A stretch of 33,963 nucleotides of DNA, taken from assembly GCA_029007985.1 (NCBI GenBank), contig JAQXIW010000059.1:1-33963 (forward strand), written 5' to 3'. Under the pieces are notes generated by a model, which saw nothing but the letters and a program-made list of their open reading frames with translations, did no database searches and was not told the DNA's origin. This DNA is from Oscillospiraceae bacterium (GTDB lineage: Bacteria; Bacillota; Clostridia; Oscillospirales; Ruminococcaceae). The position numbers and the translations under genes were made by a program. Shown one piece after another: positions 1 to 7,883 of the stretch (within the stretch, counting starts at the first letter, position 1; each line of letters begins with the position of its first letter).

Positions 1-1
1 T

Positions 2-805
2 GGACTTATACAGGTTGATACGGATGTAAGTTCTATAGAAACAGGCTACTTGGATAATTCATATTTTGGCAATATATCAGATGATGATTTTTATTATCAG
101 TTATCGGAGAATGGCTGTTATATGACCAAGTATCTCGAAGAATTTGATTGGTATATGGTAATAAAAGATAATAATCCTGTTAAATTGGATGTAAATAAAA
201 TTATACTTCCAATTGTTTTAATCTTTATTGCAGGCTTATTAATAATGGCAACTTCATTTGTTATTATTGGTATGAGAGAGAAGAAGGCAAAGGATGCATA
301 CAGCATAAGATATGAAGCATCTATAAGGGACGAGCTTACAGGTTTATATAACAGACGAGGGTTTGAAGCTGACTGTGAAAAAATCAAAAAAGATCAGAAT
401 CTATTAGAATATGTTCTGATTATGATGGATTTGAACGAATTAAAGGCAGTTAATGATAATATTGGTCATGAAGCAGGGGATGAGCTGATTATTGGCGCTT
501 CGAAGTGTATGGATAATGCATTCTCAGGTCTTGGAAGGACGTATCGTGTAGGTGGCGATGAGTTTGTTGCATTACTGAGAGCAACGAGAGAAGAAGCACA
601 GGGTGCAGTTAAGACATTTGATTATTTAACTGAAAACTTCCAGGGAAATCTTATTTCTGAACTTAGTGTGTCTAAGGGAGTAGTTGTTTGTTCAGAACAT
701 ACAGAACTTAATTTTGAAGAAATAAAGGAAATGGCTGATAAGCTGATGTATGCAGATAAGGATGAATATTATAGACGAACAGGAAAAGATAGAAGACGAG
801 TTTGA
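2..805 (+). CDS. GGDEF-domain diguanylate cyclase, membrane-bound, 5' end outside the window
   Basis: The reading frame is open from the first bases of the window to the TGA at 803-805, so the gene starts upstream; the TTG at 50 is only an internal codon. What remains shows the end of an extracytoplasmic sensor segment, one transmembrane helix (about positions 200-265, the stretch IILPIVLIFIAGLLIMATSF), a short linker, then a GGDEF domain. The domain starts at DELTGLYNRRGF and has a canonical RVGGDEF active-site loop near 548-570, so it should make c-di-GMP from two GTP. No EAL domain follows. The sensor part is too incomplete to name a ligand. Codon use is more A/T-rich than in the minus-strand genes that follow, so this may be a different chromosomal segment or acquired DNA. 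The domain call is secure; the signal sensed is unknown. Confidence 0.88.
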   Translation, partial: GLIQVDTDVSSIETGYLDNSYFGNISDDDFYYQLSENGCYMTKYLEEFDWYMVIKDNNPVKLDVNKIILPIVLIFIAGLLIMATSFVIIGMREKKAKDAYSIRYEASIRDELTGLYNRRGFEADCEKIKKDQNLLEYVLIMMDLNELKAVNDNIGHEAGDELIIGASKCMDNAFSGLGRTYRVGGDEFVALLRATREEAQGAVKTFDYLTENFQGNLISELSVSKGVVVCSEHTELNFEEIKEMADKLMYADKDEYYRRTGKDRRRV

Positions 806-1136
806 TTTATAAATTGATATTTAGTCTATGTAAAGAACCCAACAACTTCCAGTTTTATGGATATATTTTCACAAACGACTAAACAACAGAAAAGGCTGTG
901 GATATATTCCCTTGCTCGTAAAAATAGCAAGGACATTCAGCCTATCGTATCGAGCATATAGAATGTTGTATTACACTTTCCTGTAAATAAAAATATAAAT
1001 CAATTTATTGAGCGATATTTAATTTTCACAAACACTATTCGCAAAGATGCATAATAAAATTTTTTGCAAACTAAATAAAGTAATGTTTTTTGATTAATAG
1101 TCGTCTAAACCAAGTACAGTAAAGATTATTATAAAT
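806..1136. other. AT-rich intergenic stretch, no supported gene
   Basis: About 330 bases between the diguanylate cyclase and the terminator of the mrnC operon. It holds a nested hairpin at 893-943 (outer arms AGGCTG/CAGCCT, inner arms CCTTGCT/AGCAAGG) and a 34-codon reading frame at 857-961 that spans the hairpin and has no ribosome-binding site. The string TTTTCACAAAC occurs twice, near 867 and 1023. I see no transposase remnant, tRNA or convincing promoter. Confidence 0.5.
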
Positions 1137-1165
1137 AAAAACCACCGGCTCAAACCGGTGGTTTT
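1137..1165 (-). terminator. Intrinsic terminator of the rplU-rpmA-obg-mrnC operon
   Basis: Perfect 10-bp stem AAACCACCGG / CCGGTGGTTT with a 6-base loop. It begins just after the mrnC stop. Read on the minus strand it is followed by TTTTTATTTA. A-rich sequence on the other side could let it also work for the plus strand. Confidence 0.85.
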
Positions 1166-1167
1166 TA

Positions 1168-1551
1168 TCATTCTATCCCAAGATTTGCTATAATACAATC
1201 CGTCAGCTCTTTTATGCGGTCTTGTTTACCGGACAGTTCAAGGTAGCCGAAAAGACATTCAAATCCGGTTGAAGTCCTATACTCCTCAACACTAGCGTGT
1301 TTTGCGACAGTTGCCTTTGAGGTGTTCCGCCCTCTTTTTGCTATCCGTTTTTCTTCTTCGGACAGCAAAGGCTCAATAATCTTCATCGCTTCAAATTGAC
1401 CTTTTGCGCTGACATATTTCACCGTAAGCTGATTTAATCTGTTGATGTTATATCTTTTTTCGGTCGCAAGATGCTCTCTGATACGCAATGTGTAGACGGC
1501 GTCCCCCACAAAAGCGAGAGTAAGCGGCGACTGTTCTCTTAAATCCACCAT
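1168..1551 (-). CDS. mrnC: Mini-ribonuclease III
   Basis: A 127-residue protein matching the compact RNase III-fold enzyme of Firmicutes that trims 23S rRNA precursor. It has the N-terminal LAFVGDAVYTLRIREHL motif, with the catalytic Asp in GDAVY, and the conserved RGRNTSK...TVAKHASVEEYR segment followed by the second acidic motif and FECLFGYLEL. It lacks a double-stranded RNA-binding domain, as the family does. The ATG has an AAGGAC ribosome-binding site and lies 9 bases past the obg stop, so the two are co-transcribed and mrnC is the last gene before the terminator. Pairing with ribosomal protein genes and the ribosome-assembly GTPase Obg fits a role in 50S maturation. Confidence 0.92.
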   Translation of the reverse strand: MVDLREQSPLTLAFVGDAVYTLRIREHLATEKRYNINRLNQLTVKYVSAKGQFEAMKIIEPLLSEEEKRIAKRGRNTSKATVAKHASVEEYRTSTGFECLFGYLELSGKQDRIKELTDCIIANLGIE

Positions 1552-1560
1552 ATTTTGTCC

Positions 1561-2838
1561 TTAGTTTACAAAGTCAAATTCAAAGTCGTCAATTCGGACA
1601 GTCTCGCCCTCTTGAATACCCATATCGCGAAGCTTTTGTATAATTCCGCTGTCGTTGAGTCTTCTCTGGAAATACTGTAAGCTCTCGTAGTCGTCAATAT
1701 CCGATGTGTACAGAATATCCAAAAGCCACTGGGCCTCAATTACGTAGGCGCCGTCATCTGCCCTTGTGATTGTAAATTTATTGCCTTGGTTTTCAACTTT
1801 TTCGGCTACAAATTCTGGCTCGTAAATCGTGACCGGAGGCAGTTTTGACAGCTCTTCGTATACGTTATATACGAGCTCTTTTAATCCGCTTTTTGTAGCG
1901 GCGGAAATAACAAAGAGTTTTACGCCCTGTTCGTCACAGAACTTTTTGAATCTATCAATATCCTCTTGTGATGCAATGTCGGCTTTGTTTGCGACAGCAA
2001 TCTGCGGTCTTTTAGCCAATTCTTCGCTGAACTGCTTTAACTCATTGTTAATCAGCTTGTAGTCTTCAATCGGGTCTCTGTATTCGCTGCCGGAAACATC
2101 GACCACATGCAAAATCAAACGGCATCTCTCGACATGTCTTAAAAAGTCGTGTCCCAAACCTACGCCTTCCGACGCGCCCTCAATAATACCCGGAATATCG
2201 GCACAAACAAAAGACTGTTCCTCGTCAACTCGCACAACGCCGAGCACCGGAGAAAGAGTAGTAAAATGGTAATTTGCGATTTTCGGTTTTGCCGAAGAAA
2301 TTGTGGATATCAATGTGGATTTACCCACATTCGGGAAGCCTATCAACCCCACATCCGCAATAAGTTTAAGCTCTAATATTACATCTCTTTCTTCACCGTG
2401 AAAACCCAGCTTGGCAAAGTTCGGAATTTGTCTTGTCGGTGTGGCAAAATGCTGATTTCCTAAACCGCCTTTACCGCCCTTTGCAATCAAATAGTCTTTT
2501 TCTTCGGATATATCCGCTATAATCAAACCTGTATCAGCGTCTTTTACGACAGTACCTATCGGCATATTTATTATCAGATTTTCGCCGCTTTTGCCAAACT
2601 GGTTACTGCCGCGTCCGTCCTCGCCGTTTTGGGCGGCATATTTTCTTTTGTATCTGAAATCCATAAGCGTGGAAAGGTTTTTTGACCCGCGAAAAATAAT
2701 GTCACCGCCTCTGCCGCCGTCACCGCCGTCAGGGCCGCCGGCCGCAACAAATTTTTCTCTGTGGAAAGCAACCGCGCCGTTTCCGCCGTTGCCTGCCTTA
2801 ACATGTATTTTGGCTACATCAATAAATTGCATTGCCAT
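1561..2838 (-). CDS. obg: Obg family GTPase (ribosome assembly, stress)
   Basis: 425 residues in the full three-domain arrangement. The glycine-rich Obg fold covers about 1-158 (KAGNGGNGAVAFHREKF, then GGPDGGDGGRGG). The G domain carries the P-loop GFPNVGKST at about 167-175, DIPG as G3 and NKAD as G4. An OCT domain occupies the last 80 or so residues and ends in the acidic EFDFVN. It binds the 50S subunit late in assembly. The start has a strong GGGAGG site 8 bases upstream. Although co-oriented with rpmA it lies behind a hairpin with a T-run (2863-2901), so it is probably expressed by read-through at a lower level than the ribosomal proteins. Confidence 0.97.
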   Translation of the reverse strand: MAMQFIDVAKIHVKAGNGGNGAVAFHREKFVAAGGPDGGDGGRGGDIIFRGSKNLSTLMDFRYKRKYAAQNGEDGRGSNQFGKSGENLIINMPIGTVVKDADTGLIIADISEEKDYLIAKGGKGGLGNQHFATPTRQIPNFAKLGFHGEERDVILELKLIADVGLIGFPNVGKSTLISTISSAKPKIANYHFTTLSPVLGVVRVDEEQSFVCADIPGIIEGASEGVGLGHDFLRHVERCRLILHVVDVSGSEYRDPIEDYKLINNELKQFSEELAKRPQIAVANKADIASQEDIDRFKKFCDEQGVKLFVISAATKSGLKELVYNVYEELSKLPPVTIYEPEFVAEKVENQGNKFTITRADDGAYVIEAQWLLDILYTSDIDDYESLQYFQRRLNDSGIIQKLRDMGIQEGETVRIDDFEFDFVN

Positions 2839-2862
2839 ATTAACTGCCTCCCTCGTACCAAT

Positions 2863-2901
2863 GTAAAAAAGAATACCCGAACTTTTACAAAAAGCTCGGG
2901 T
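2863..2901 (-). terminator. Terminator or attenuator between rpmA and obg
   Basis: On the minus strand a 12-bp stem (ACCCGAGCTTTT with AAAAGTTCGGGT, one G-U pair) is followed by ATTCTTTTTTAC, a good U-tract. It sits wholly in the 78-base gap between the rpmA stop and the obg start. Since no separate obg promoter fits between the hairpin and the obg ribosome-binding site, partial termination is likely. Confidence 0.75.
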
Positions 2902-2916
2902 AATTTGTGTTATAGA

Positions 2917-3171
2917 TTACTTTGCGTAAACGCTAACCTGCTTTTTGTCGCGGCCGAGTCTTTCAAATTTGACTGTACCGTCAACAAGAGCGAAAAGTGT
3001 GTCGTCACTGCCACGGCCTACATTCTCACCTGGGTGAATGTGAGTGCCTCTCTGGCGAACAAGAATGTTACCAGCTTTGACGAACTGACCGTCTGCTCTC
3101 TTTGCACCGAGTCTCTTTGACTCTGAATCACGGCCGTTCTTAGTAGAACCAACGCCCTTCTTATGTGCCAT
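2917..3171 (-). CDS. rpmA: 50S ribosomal protein L27, form without N-terminal extension
   Basis: 84 residues starting [10 protein letters not shown], the mature N-terminus that reaches the peptidyl-transferase centre; the rest ([24 protein letters not shown]) is typical L27. Many Firmicutes make L27 with a short leader cleaved by the Prp protease, encoded between rplU and rpmA. Here the ATG has a GGGAGGA site and an in-frame TGA lies two codons upstream, so no leader can be encoded. The gap to rplU is only 23 bases, with no room for prp. This is like the Proteobacterial form. Confidence 0.97.
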   Translation of the reverse strand: MAHKKGVGSTKNGRDSESKRLGAKRADGQFVKAGNILVRQRGTHIHPGENVGRGSDDTLFALVDGTVKFERLGRDKKQVSVYAK

Positions 3172-3194
3172 TATTCAATTCCTCCCTTAGAAAA

Positions 3195-3506
3195 TTAACC
3201 GATAATCTTTGTGATTTCAACTTTTGTGTAAGGCTGTCTGTGGCCCATTCTTCTTGCATAGCCTTTCTTTGGCTTGTATCTGATGATATTGAGCTTTTTG
3301 CCTTTGCCGTTCTTGATAACCTTAGCCTCGACTTTTGCGCCTTCAACTACAGGTGTACCGAACTTTGCATCTGAACCTTCACCGACGAAAAGAACTTCGT
3401 CAAATGTAACTGTTTCATCAGCAGTTACATCAAGTTTTTCGATGTATACTACATCGCCTTCGCAAACAGCGTACTGTTTGCCACCGGTAACAAATACTGC
3501 TTTCAT
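3195..3506 (-). CDS. rplU: 50S ribosomal protein L21
   Basis: 103 residues, normal for bacterial L21: N-terminal [12 protein letters not shown], central [17 protein letters not shown], and the conserved tail [19 protein letters not shown] that binds 23S rRNA. The ATG follows TGAGGG. It is the first gene of the rplU-rpmA-obg-mrnC operon, with its own promoter about 80 bases upstream and a structured leader, so it may be autoregulated. Confidence 0.97.
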   Translation of the reverse strand: MKAVFVTGGKQYAVCEGDVVYIEKLDVTADETVTFDEVLFVGEGSDAKFGTPVVEGAKVEAKVIKNGKGKKLNIIRYKPKKGYARRMGHRQPYTKVEITKIIG

Positions 3507-3584
3507 TTTATACCCTCATTTAATAAGTCTCGCTGAACCAGGTGTATGTGGATGTCACATATCTTATAACCATTTACATGCGGC
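3507..3584 (-). promoter_or_regulatory. 5' leader of rplU, possible ribosomal-protein leader RNA
   Basis: About 78 nucleotides lie between the inferred transcription start and the rplU ATG. They contain a 6-bp hairpin TATGTG-ACATC-CACATA (about 3546-3562). L21 leaders that autoregulate rplU are known in Firmicutes. The assignment here rests on position and length; I cannot match a consensus by eye. Confidence 0.35.
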
Positions 3585-3590
3585 TGAAAT

Positions 3591-3619
3591 ATATTATCAC
3601 AAATACGGCAAAATGTCAA
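3591..3619 (-). promoter_or_regulatory. Sigma-A promoter of the rplU operon
   Basis: A perfect -35 TTGACA (complement of 3614-3619), a 17-base spacer and a -10 TATTAT/TAATAT (complement of 3591-3596). It begins immediately after the folD stop. No terminator separates it from folD, so some read-through from the upstream operon is also expected. Confidence 0.85.
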
Positions 3620-3625
3620 CAATTA

Positions 3626-4483
3626 TTATGCATTTTTTGCCCTGTTTTCTGCACTTTTTACGGTGTTTTTTAACAGATTAACTCTTGTCATAAGACCCAC
3701 GCCGCCCGGAACAGGAGTAATTTTCGACACTTTTTCAATGCAGGTTTCATAGTCAGCATCGCCATGCAATTTGCCGTCCCGTCCTCTGTTTATGCCTACA
3801 TCTACTATAACGGCGCCGTCCGAAATCATATCGCCTGTGAGAAACCCAAGTTTTCCTATCGCGACAATGATAATATCTGCTTTTTTTGTTATCTCGGCTA
3901 AGTTCTTTGTCTTTGAGTGACAAACGGTAACCGTGGCGTTTCTCTGTAAAAGCAGCTGTGCTACCGGTTTGCCGACAATGTTGCTCCTGCCTATTACTAC
4001 TGCTTTTTTACCCCGTATTTCCACTCCGGCGAAATCGAGCAAATCTATACAACCCTGCGGTGTGCAAGGTGTAAAGCAATCTTTACCGAGATAGAGACTG
4101 CCCACATTTACGGCTGTGAACCCGTCAACATCTTTTTCGGGGGAAATTCTGTTAATTACGGAATACTCGTCAATGTGCCGAGGCAAAGGCAGCTGTACCA
4201 AAATGCCGTCTACCGTTTCATCGCCGTTTAATCTGTCTATTTCGCTAAGCAATTCATCCTGAGATACGGATTCCGGCAAGGCTATATTTTCGGAAATTAT
4301 GCCGCATTCGGCACAGTCCTTGTGTTTTCCCCTGACATACGACTGTGACGCCGGGTTTTCGCCGACGATGATGACCGACAGTTTCGGGTAAATCCCCTCG
4401 CTGTTGAGCCGTTTGACTTTTTCGGCAATCTTTGATTTTTCAAGTGCGGAAAGTTCCTTACCGCTTATGTTTTTTCCCGACAT
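3626..4483 (-). CDS. folD: Bifunctional methylenetetrahydrofolate dehydrogenase / methenyltetrahydrofolate cyclohydrolase
   Basis: 285 residues, the family's normal length. It interconverts 5,10-methylene-THF, methenyl-THF and 10-formyl-THF. Visible motifs are SYVRGKHK (the catalytic Tyr-x3-Lys), GILVQLPLPRHID, CTPQGCIDLL, the nucleotide-binding GRSNIVGKPVAQLLL and the C-terminal TPVPGGVGLMTRVNLL. I chose the ATG at 4483 because AAAGGA sits 8 bases upstream and the protein then starts where FolD proteins do. The longer frame to 4534 would add 17 lysine-rich residues that are lgt tail in another frame. The start overlaps the lgt stop by 26 bases. Last gene of the pheB operon; its product feeds ThyX, encoded elsewhere in this window. 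Confidence 0.96.
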   Translation of the reverse strand: MSGKNISGKELSALEKSKIAEKVKRLNSEGIYPKLSVIIVGENPASQSYVRGKHKDCAECGIISENIALPESVSQDELLSEIDRLNGDETVDGILVQLPLPRHIDEYSVINRISPEKDVDGFTAVNVGSLYLGKDCFTPCTPQGCIDLLDFAGVEIRGKKAVVIGRSNIVGKPVAQLLLQRNATVTVCHSKTKNLAEITKKADIIIVAIGKLGFLTGDMISDGAVIVDVGINRGRDGKLHGDADYETCIEKVSKITPVPGGVGLMTRVNLLKNTVKSAENRAKNA

Positions 4484-5339
4484 TTGTTTTATCCTTTTTT
4501 TCTGTCTTGTTTTTTCTGAAATATATAATTGCAATGACTCCGAATACGACCATAAGAGCCGCTACTATTTGAGATGTGCGAATACCCGGCAGTATTTCAA
4601 GACTGTCTGTTCTTATACCCTCTATAAAAAATCTGCCGATACCGTACCAAACGGCATACATACAAGTGATTTCGCCTTTGAATTTTCTTTTTTCAAAATA
4701 GAAGAAAAGAATTAAAAAACCAATAAAGCACCATACGGATTCATAGAGAAAAGTCGGGTGAACAGGCATTTCCGGATTCACGATTACGCCCTGTGCCCGA
4801 AGAGTGCTTTGTACGCTTTTGAGATAAGATATTGTATTTTCGGAAATCATACCGAGTAATCCGTCGGTATTTGTGCCGAAGCACTCCCGGTTGACAAAAT
4901 TGCCCCATCTGCCTATTGCCTGTGCGATAGGAAAGCCCACCGCGGCACAGTCAAAACAATCGGCAAAGTTGAGTTTTTTCCGTTTACACGCAAAATACCC
5001 GGATATGAATCCTCCGATAATTCCGCCGTAAATTGCAAGGCCGCCGTCCCTGAGATTTATCATATCCCAAAGCGAATCGTACTTAAAAGGAGCAAAAGCC
5101 ACATAGTAAATTCTGGCGCACACAATGCCCACAAAGGCGCAAATCATTATAACATCGGTGAACTTGTCAATGTCAATACCGATTCTTTTAGCGCGGTACA
5201 AACCGGCGGCAACGCCGGCTATCATACCTGCGGTGACCAATATTCCGTACCAATACACATCCAATCCGAATACTGAAAAAGCCACTCTGTTTACGGTAAA
5301 TTCAAGTCCAAGCGCGGGAAACTGTATATGGTTAATCAT
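4458..5339 (-). CDS. lgt: Prolipoprotein diacylglyceryl transferase
   Basis: 293-residue multispanning membrane enzyme that moves diacylglyceryl from phosphatidylglycerol to the lipobox cysteine of prolipoproteins. The Lgt signature GRWGNFVNRECFG is at 143-155, the catalytic-region motif GGLAIYGGIIGG at about 99-110, and VHPTFLYES further on. The tail after the last helix is very basic (KNKTEKKDKTNVGKKHKR). The ATG overlaps the upstream M16 peptidase stop by 8 bases (ATGATTAA), suggesting coupling. Two clear substrates, the lipoproteins at 27864 and 28400, are encoded in this window. Confidence 0.96.
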   Translation of the reverse strand: MINHIQFPALGLEFTVNRVAFSVFGLDVYWYGILVTAGMIAGVAAGLYRAKRIGIDIDKFTDVIMICAFVGIVCARIYYVAFAPFKYDSLWDMINLRDGGLAIYGGIIGGFISGYFACKRKKLNFADCFDCAAVGFPIAQAIGRWGNFVNRECFGTNTDGLLGMISENTISYLKSVQSTLRAQGVIVNPEMPVHPTFLYESVWCFIGFLILFFYFEKRKFKGEITCMYAVWYGIGRFFIEGIRTDSLEILPGIRTSQIVAALMVVFGVIAIIYFRKNKTEKKDKTNVGKKHKR

Positions 5340-6606
5340 TCACATCCTCCAATGGCAAAACCTTGAAAACAGACTTTTTGTCGTCTCTCATCATGTTTTT
5401 CAGCTGACTGTTAACATCGTCTAAGGTCAGCGCTGCCAAGGTATCCATAGCCGTATAGAGATTGCCGCCTTTGAAATGTGCGTTGACCATCTCTGTCGCC
5501 ACTTCTTCCACATTTTCAAAAGACATTATCATAGAGCCGTAAATAGAATTTTTGGTGATTGTAAAATCCTCTTCTCCTATGCCTGTCTCTTTGAGTTCTT
5601 TAATGGCTTTTTCAATTTCGTCTATGAGTGTATCCGGCCGGTTCGTCTCACCGGAAATTATGGAAGAATAATAATCTCTGCCTGAAAAAATCTCGCCTTC
5701 AAAGGTACCGTTTACAATGTTCATATCATAGAGCTTATTGAACAGCTTACTGGTGGCGCCGGTCAAAACATTCATAATTATTTCGCCGCAGAGTTCTTCT
5801 TTTACGGTAACCGGGTCAGACATTTTTTCCTTATAGCCCAATGCTACAATAGGCGTGGAAACCGGCATGTATATTTCGCCGTAGGATTTATTTATTTCAT
5901 CCGGCTCATTTTGATATATTCTTTTCACATCTGATACATCGGAATCAAATCCGGCTCTTTTTACGGCTGCGGCAACTCTGTCCGCCGTTATGTTGCCGGC
6001 GACGCAAAGCATCATTTCCGCCGGTGAATAGAACGCCTTGCAAACATCATAGAGCATAGGTGCGTTTATCCGGGCAATGCTGTCTACCGTACCGGCGATA
6101 TCCTCTTTTATAGGGTGATTTACATAAAGCCCGTCAAGAATACCGAAAAGAAGCCTCCAGTTTGCGCTGTCGTCGTACATTTTTATTTCTTGACCGATAA
6201 TACCCATCTCTTTTTGAACGGTCTGCTCTGTGAAATAAGGCTTTGTCACAAAATCAAGCAAAATATCCAGCGACTCGTCGATATTTTCCGTCGCGGTGAA
6301 AATGTAACAGGTTTTATCAAAGCTTGTAAATGCATTTGCGCTTGCCCCTGTTTTGGCATATCTTTCAAAGGCGTCACATTCTTCGTTTTCAAACATCTTG
6401 TGCTCGAGGAAATGCGCCACGCCGGCAGGGAGCTTGTACCGCTTTCCGTCCATTGAAAATTCCCTGTCGACAGAGCCGAAATTAGTTGCAAACACAGCGT
6501 GTACCGCATTGTAGCCCGGCATATTGTACACGCCGATTTTAAGGCCGCAATCCGCGGTTATCAAGCTGTAGCTTTCGTTTAATGTATTGTTTTTTATTTC
6601 CGTCAT
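5332..6606 (-). CDS. M16 family zinc peptidase, catalytic member of a pair (YmfH-like)
   Basis: 424 residues with the two-lobe M16B layout. The inverted zinc motif HxxEH is intact at 65-69 (HFLEH), and the distal glutamate is in GQEIKMYDD at about 145. The C-terminal lobe does not show the usual LFxxxRExxxLxY substrate-binding motif; in its place is KLFNKLYDMNIVNGTF. The neighbour at 6616 shows the opposite pattern. The gap to that neighbour is 9 bases and the end overlaps lgt. Related Bacillus YmfF/YmfH are little understood; AlbE/AlbF-type M16 pairs process peptides. Fold and zinc site are secure; substrate unknown. Confidence 0.9.
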   Translation of the reverse strand: MTEIKNNTLNESYSLITADCGLKIGVYNMPGYNAVHAVFATNFGSVDREFSMDGKRYKLPAGVAHFLEHKMFENEECDAFERYAKTGASANAFTSFDKTCYIFTATENIDESLDILLDFVTKPYFTEQTVQKEMGIIGQEIKMYDDSANWRLLFGILDGLYVNHPIKEDIAGTVDSIARINAPMLYDVCKAFYSPAEMMLCVAGNITADRVAAAVKRAGFDSDVSDVKRIYQNEPDEINKSYGEIYMPVSTPIVALGYKEKMSDPVTVKEELCGEIIMNVLTGATSKLFNKLYDMNIVNGTFEGEIFSGRDYYSSIISGETNRPDTLIDEIEKAIKELKETGIGEEDFTITKNSIYGSMIMSFENVEEVATEMVNAHFKGGNLYTAMDTLAALTLDDVNSQLKNMMRDDKKSVFKVLPLEDVND

Positions 6607-6615
6607 ATTTAACCT

Positions 6616-7872
6616 TTATTTTGTGATAGTGTATATTACATTCAAATTCAGCAGAGAAAGAACATCTTTTATGTCTTCAACGGTCACTTTTTCAACCTGT
6701 TCTATTGCGTATTCCGGGCTGACAAATGTATCTCTCAGCGATTCGTTGAGATACCACGCCTCCAGGCCGTAGAGAGTGTCGTAATTTGAATTAAGGCTGT
6801 TTTTTATTGCCAATTTGATTTCGTTGATTTCCTCGTCGCTTATCGGGCCGTTGATGAGATTTTCCAACTCTCTTTGAACGGCTTCGACAGTCCTTTGTGC
6901 ATTGCAATGCTCCACGCCGGAATCAACGCTCATGCTCTGTGAGAATCCGTTAAAACCCGCCCGGCAGTAATAGCAAAGGCTCTGTTTTTCTCTGACATTT
7001 TTGAACAGTCTCGAGGAAGGCACACCGCCGAAAAGCGCGCTTGCCACAAGCATTTTGTATCTTTCCCGCTCTGTCAGCACTCTCTTTGTGGTGTAGAGCA
7101 AACATACTTTGCCCTGTACCGTGTCAATGTGCTCTGTGAAGCATTCAGCGCTTTCTTTACACGGCATATTTGACACCGGAATAATTGATGCAAAGCATTC
7201 TCTGTCTTTGCTAAAATGATTTTTTATCATTTCAACGGAAGTATCCGGATTGTTAGCCGTGATAAATATCTCTGTCACCGCATTGTCAATCATATTTTTA
7301 TAGCAATCATAAAGTGCCTTCGGAGTTATACCGTCGATTTCCGAAATATAGCCCAGCCTCTCGACTCCGTTTAATGAATCGCCGTAAAACTTTCTTCTTG
7401 CGTTTTTTATACAGTATGAGCGCTTGTCGTTGATTTCTCCCTCTATTTCTTCTCTGAGCTTATATTTTTCTATTTCAAGCCATTCTTCCGCAAATGCGCC
7501 GTCAACAAGACAAGGTCTGAAAATAACGCCTAAAAGAACCTTGCACATTTCTTTAAGCAAGTCCTCGTTTTTATCCAGACAGTATTCGTTTTTTATGCCT
7601 TGTATCGTAAATCTGACAATTCTGTTGCATCCGACGACAGACGAATTTACCGACAGAGTGGCGGAATACATTTTTGAAAGTTTCTTTGAAAACAGCCGCA
7701 TCTCCGGATAATCTTCATAAGCTCTTTCAAGCATTCCCGGCAACAGAGCATACATTGTCGCCTTATCTCTCTCATTAGGCATTACAAAAGCTACGGTTAT
7801 TCTGTTTCTTTTGAATTTGTCGTTGGGCAAAACCGTAAGATGAACATTTTTTGAAATCAGTTCCCTATTCAT
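6616..7872 (-). CDS. M16 family peptidase-like protein, non-catalytic partner (YmfF-like)
   Basis: 418 residues of the same family as the next gene. At the place of HxxEH it has LLPGMLERAYED, so no zinc site can form. It keeps the C-terminal motif SRLFKNVREKQSLCYY (about 287-302), whose Arg294 and Tyr301 match the conserved pair that contacts substrate in active M16 enzymes. It therefore looks like the substrate-binding half of a heterodimer. The ATG at 7872 has AGGAGA upstream and lies 11 bases after the preceding gene. Family call is good; the division of labour is inference from motifs. Confidence 0.87.
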   Translation of the reverse strand: MNRELISKNVHLTVLPNDKFKRNRITVAFVMPNERDKATMYALLPGMLERAYEDYPEMRLFSKKLSKMYSATLSVNSSVVGCNRIVRFTIQGIKNEYCLDKNEDLLKEMCKVLLGVIFRPCLVDGAFAEEWLEIEKYKLREEIEGEINDKRSYCIKNARRKFYGDSLNGVERLGYISEIDGITPKALYDCYKNMIDNAVTEIFITANNPDTSVEMIKNHFSKDRECFASIIPVSNMPCKESAECFTEHIDTVQGKVCLLYTTKRVLTERERYKMLVASALFGGVPSSRLFKNVREKQSLCYYCRAGFNGFSQSMSVDSGVEHCNAQRTVEAVQRELENLINGPISDEEINEIKLAIKNSLNSNYDTLYGLEAWYLNESLRDTFVSPEYAIEQVEKVTVEDIKDVLSLLNLNVIYTITK

Positions 7873-7883
7873 TTATTCTCCTA

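Noticed and set aside
4484-4534. Longer folD start
   Set aside because: The extra 17 residues are lysine-rich, lie inside lgt, and lack a ribosome-binding site; the ATG at 4483 has AAAGGA.
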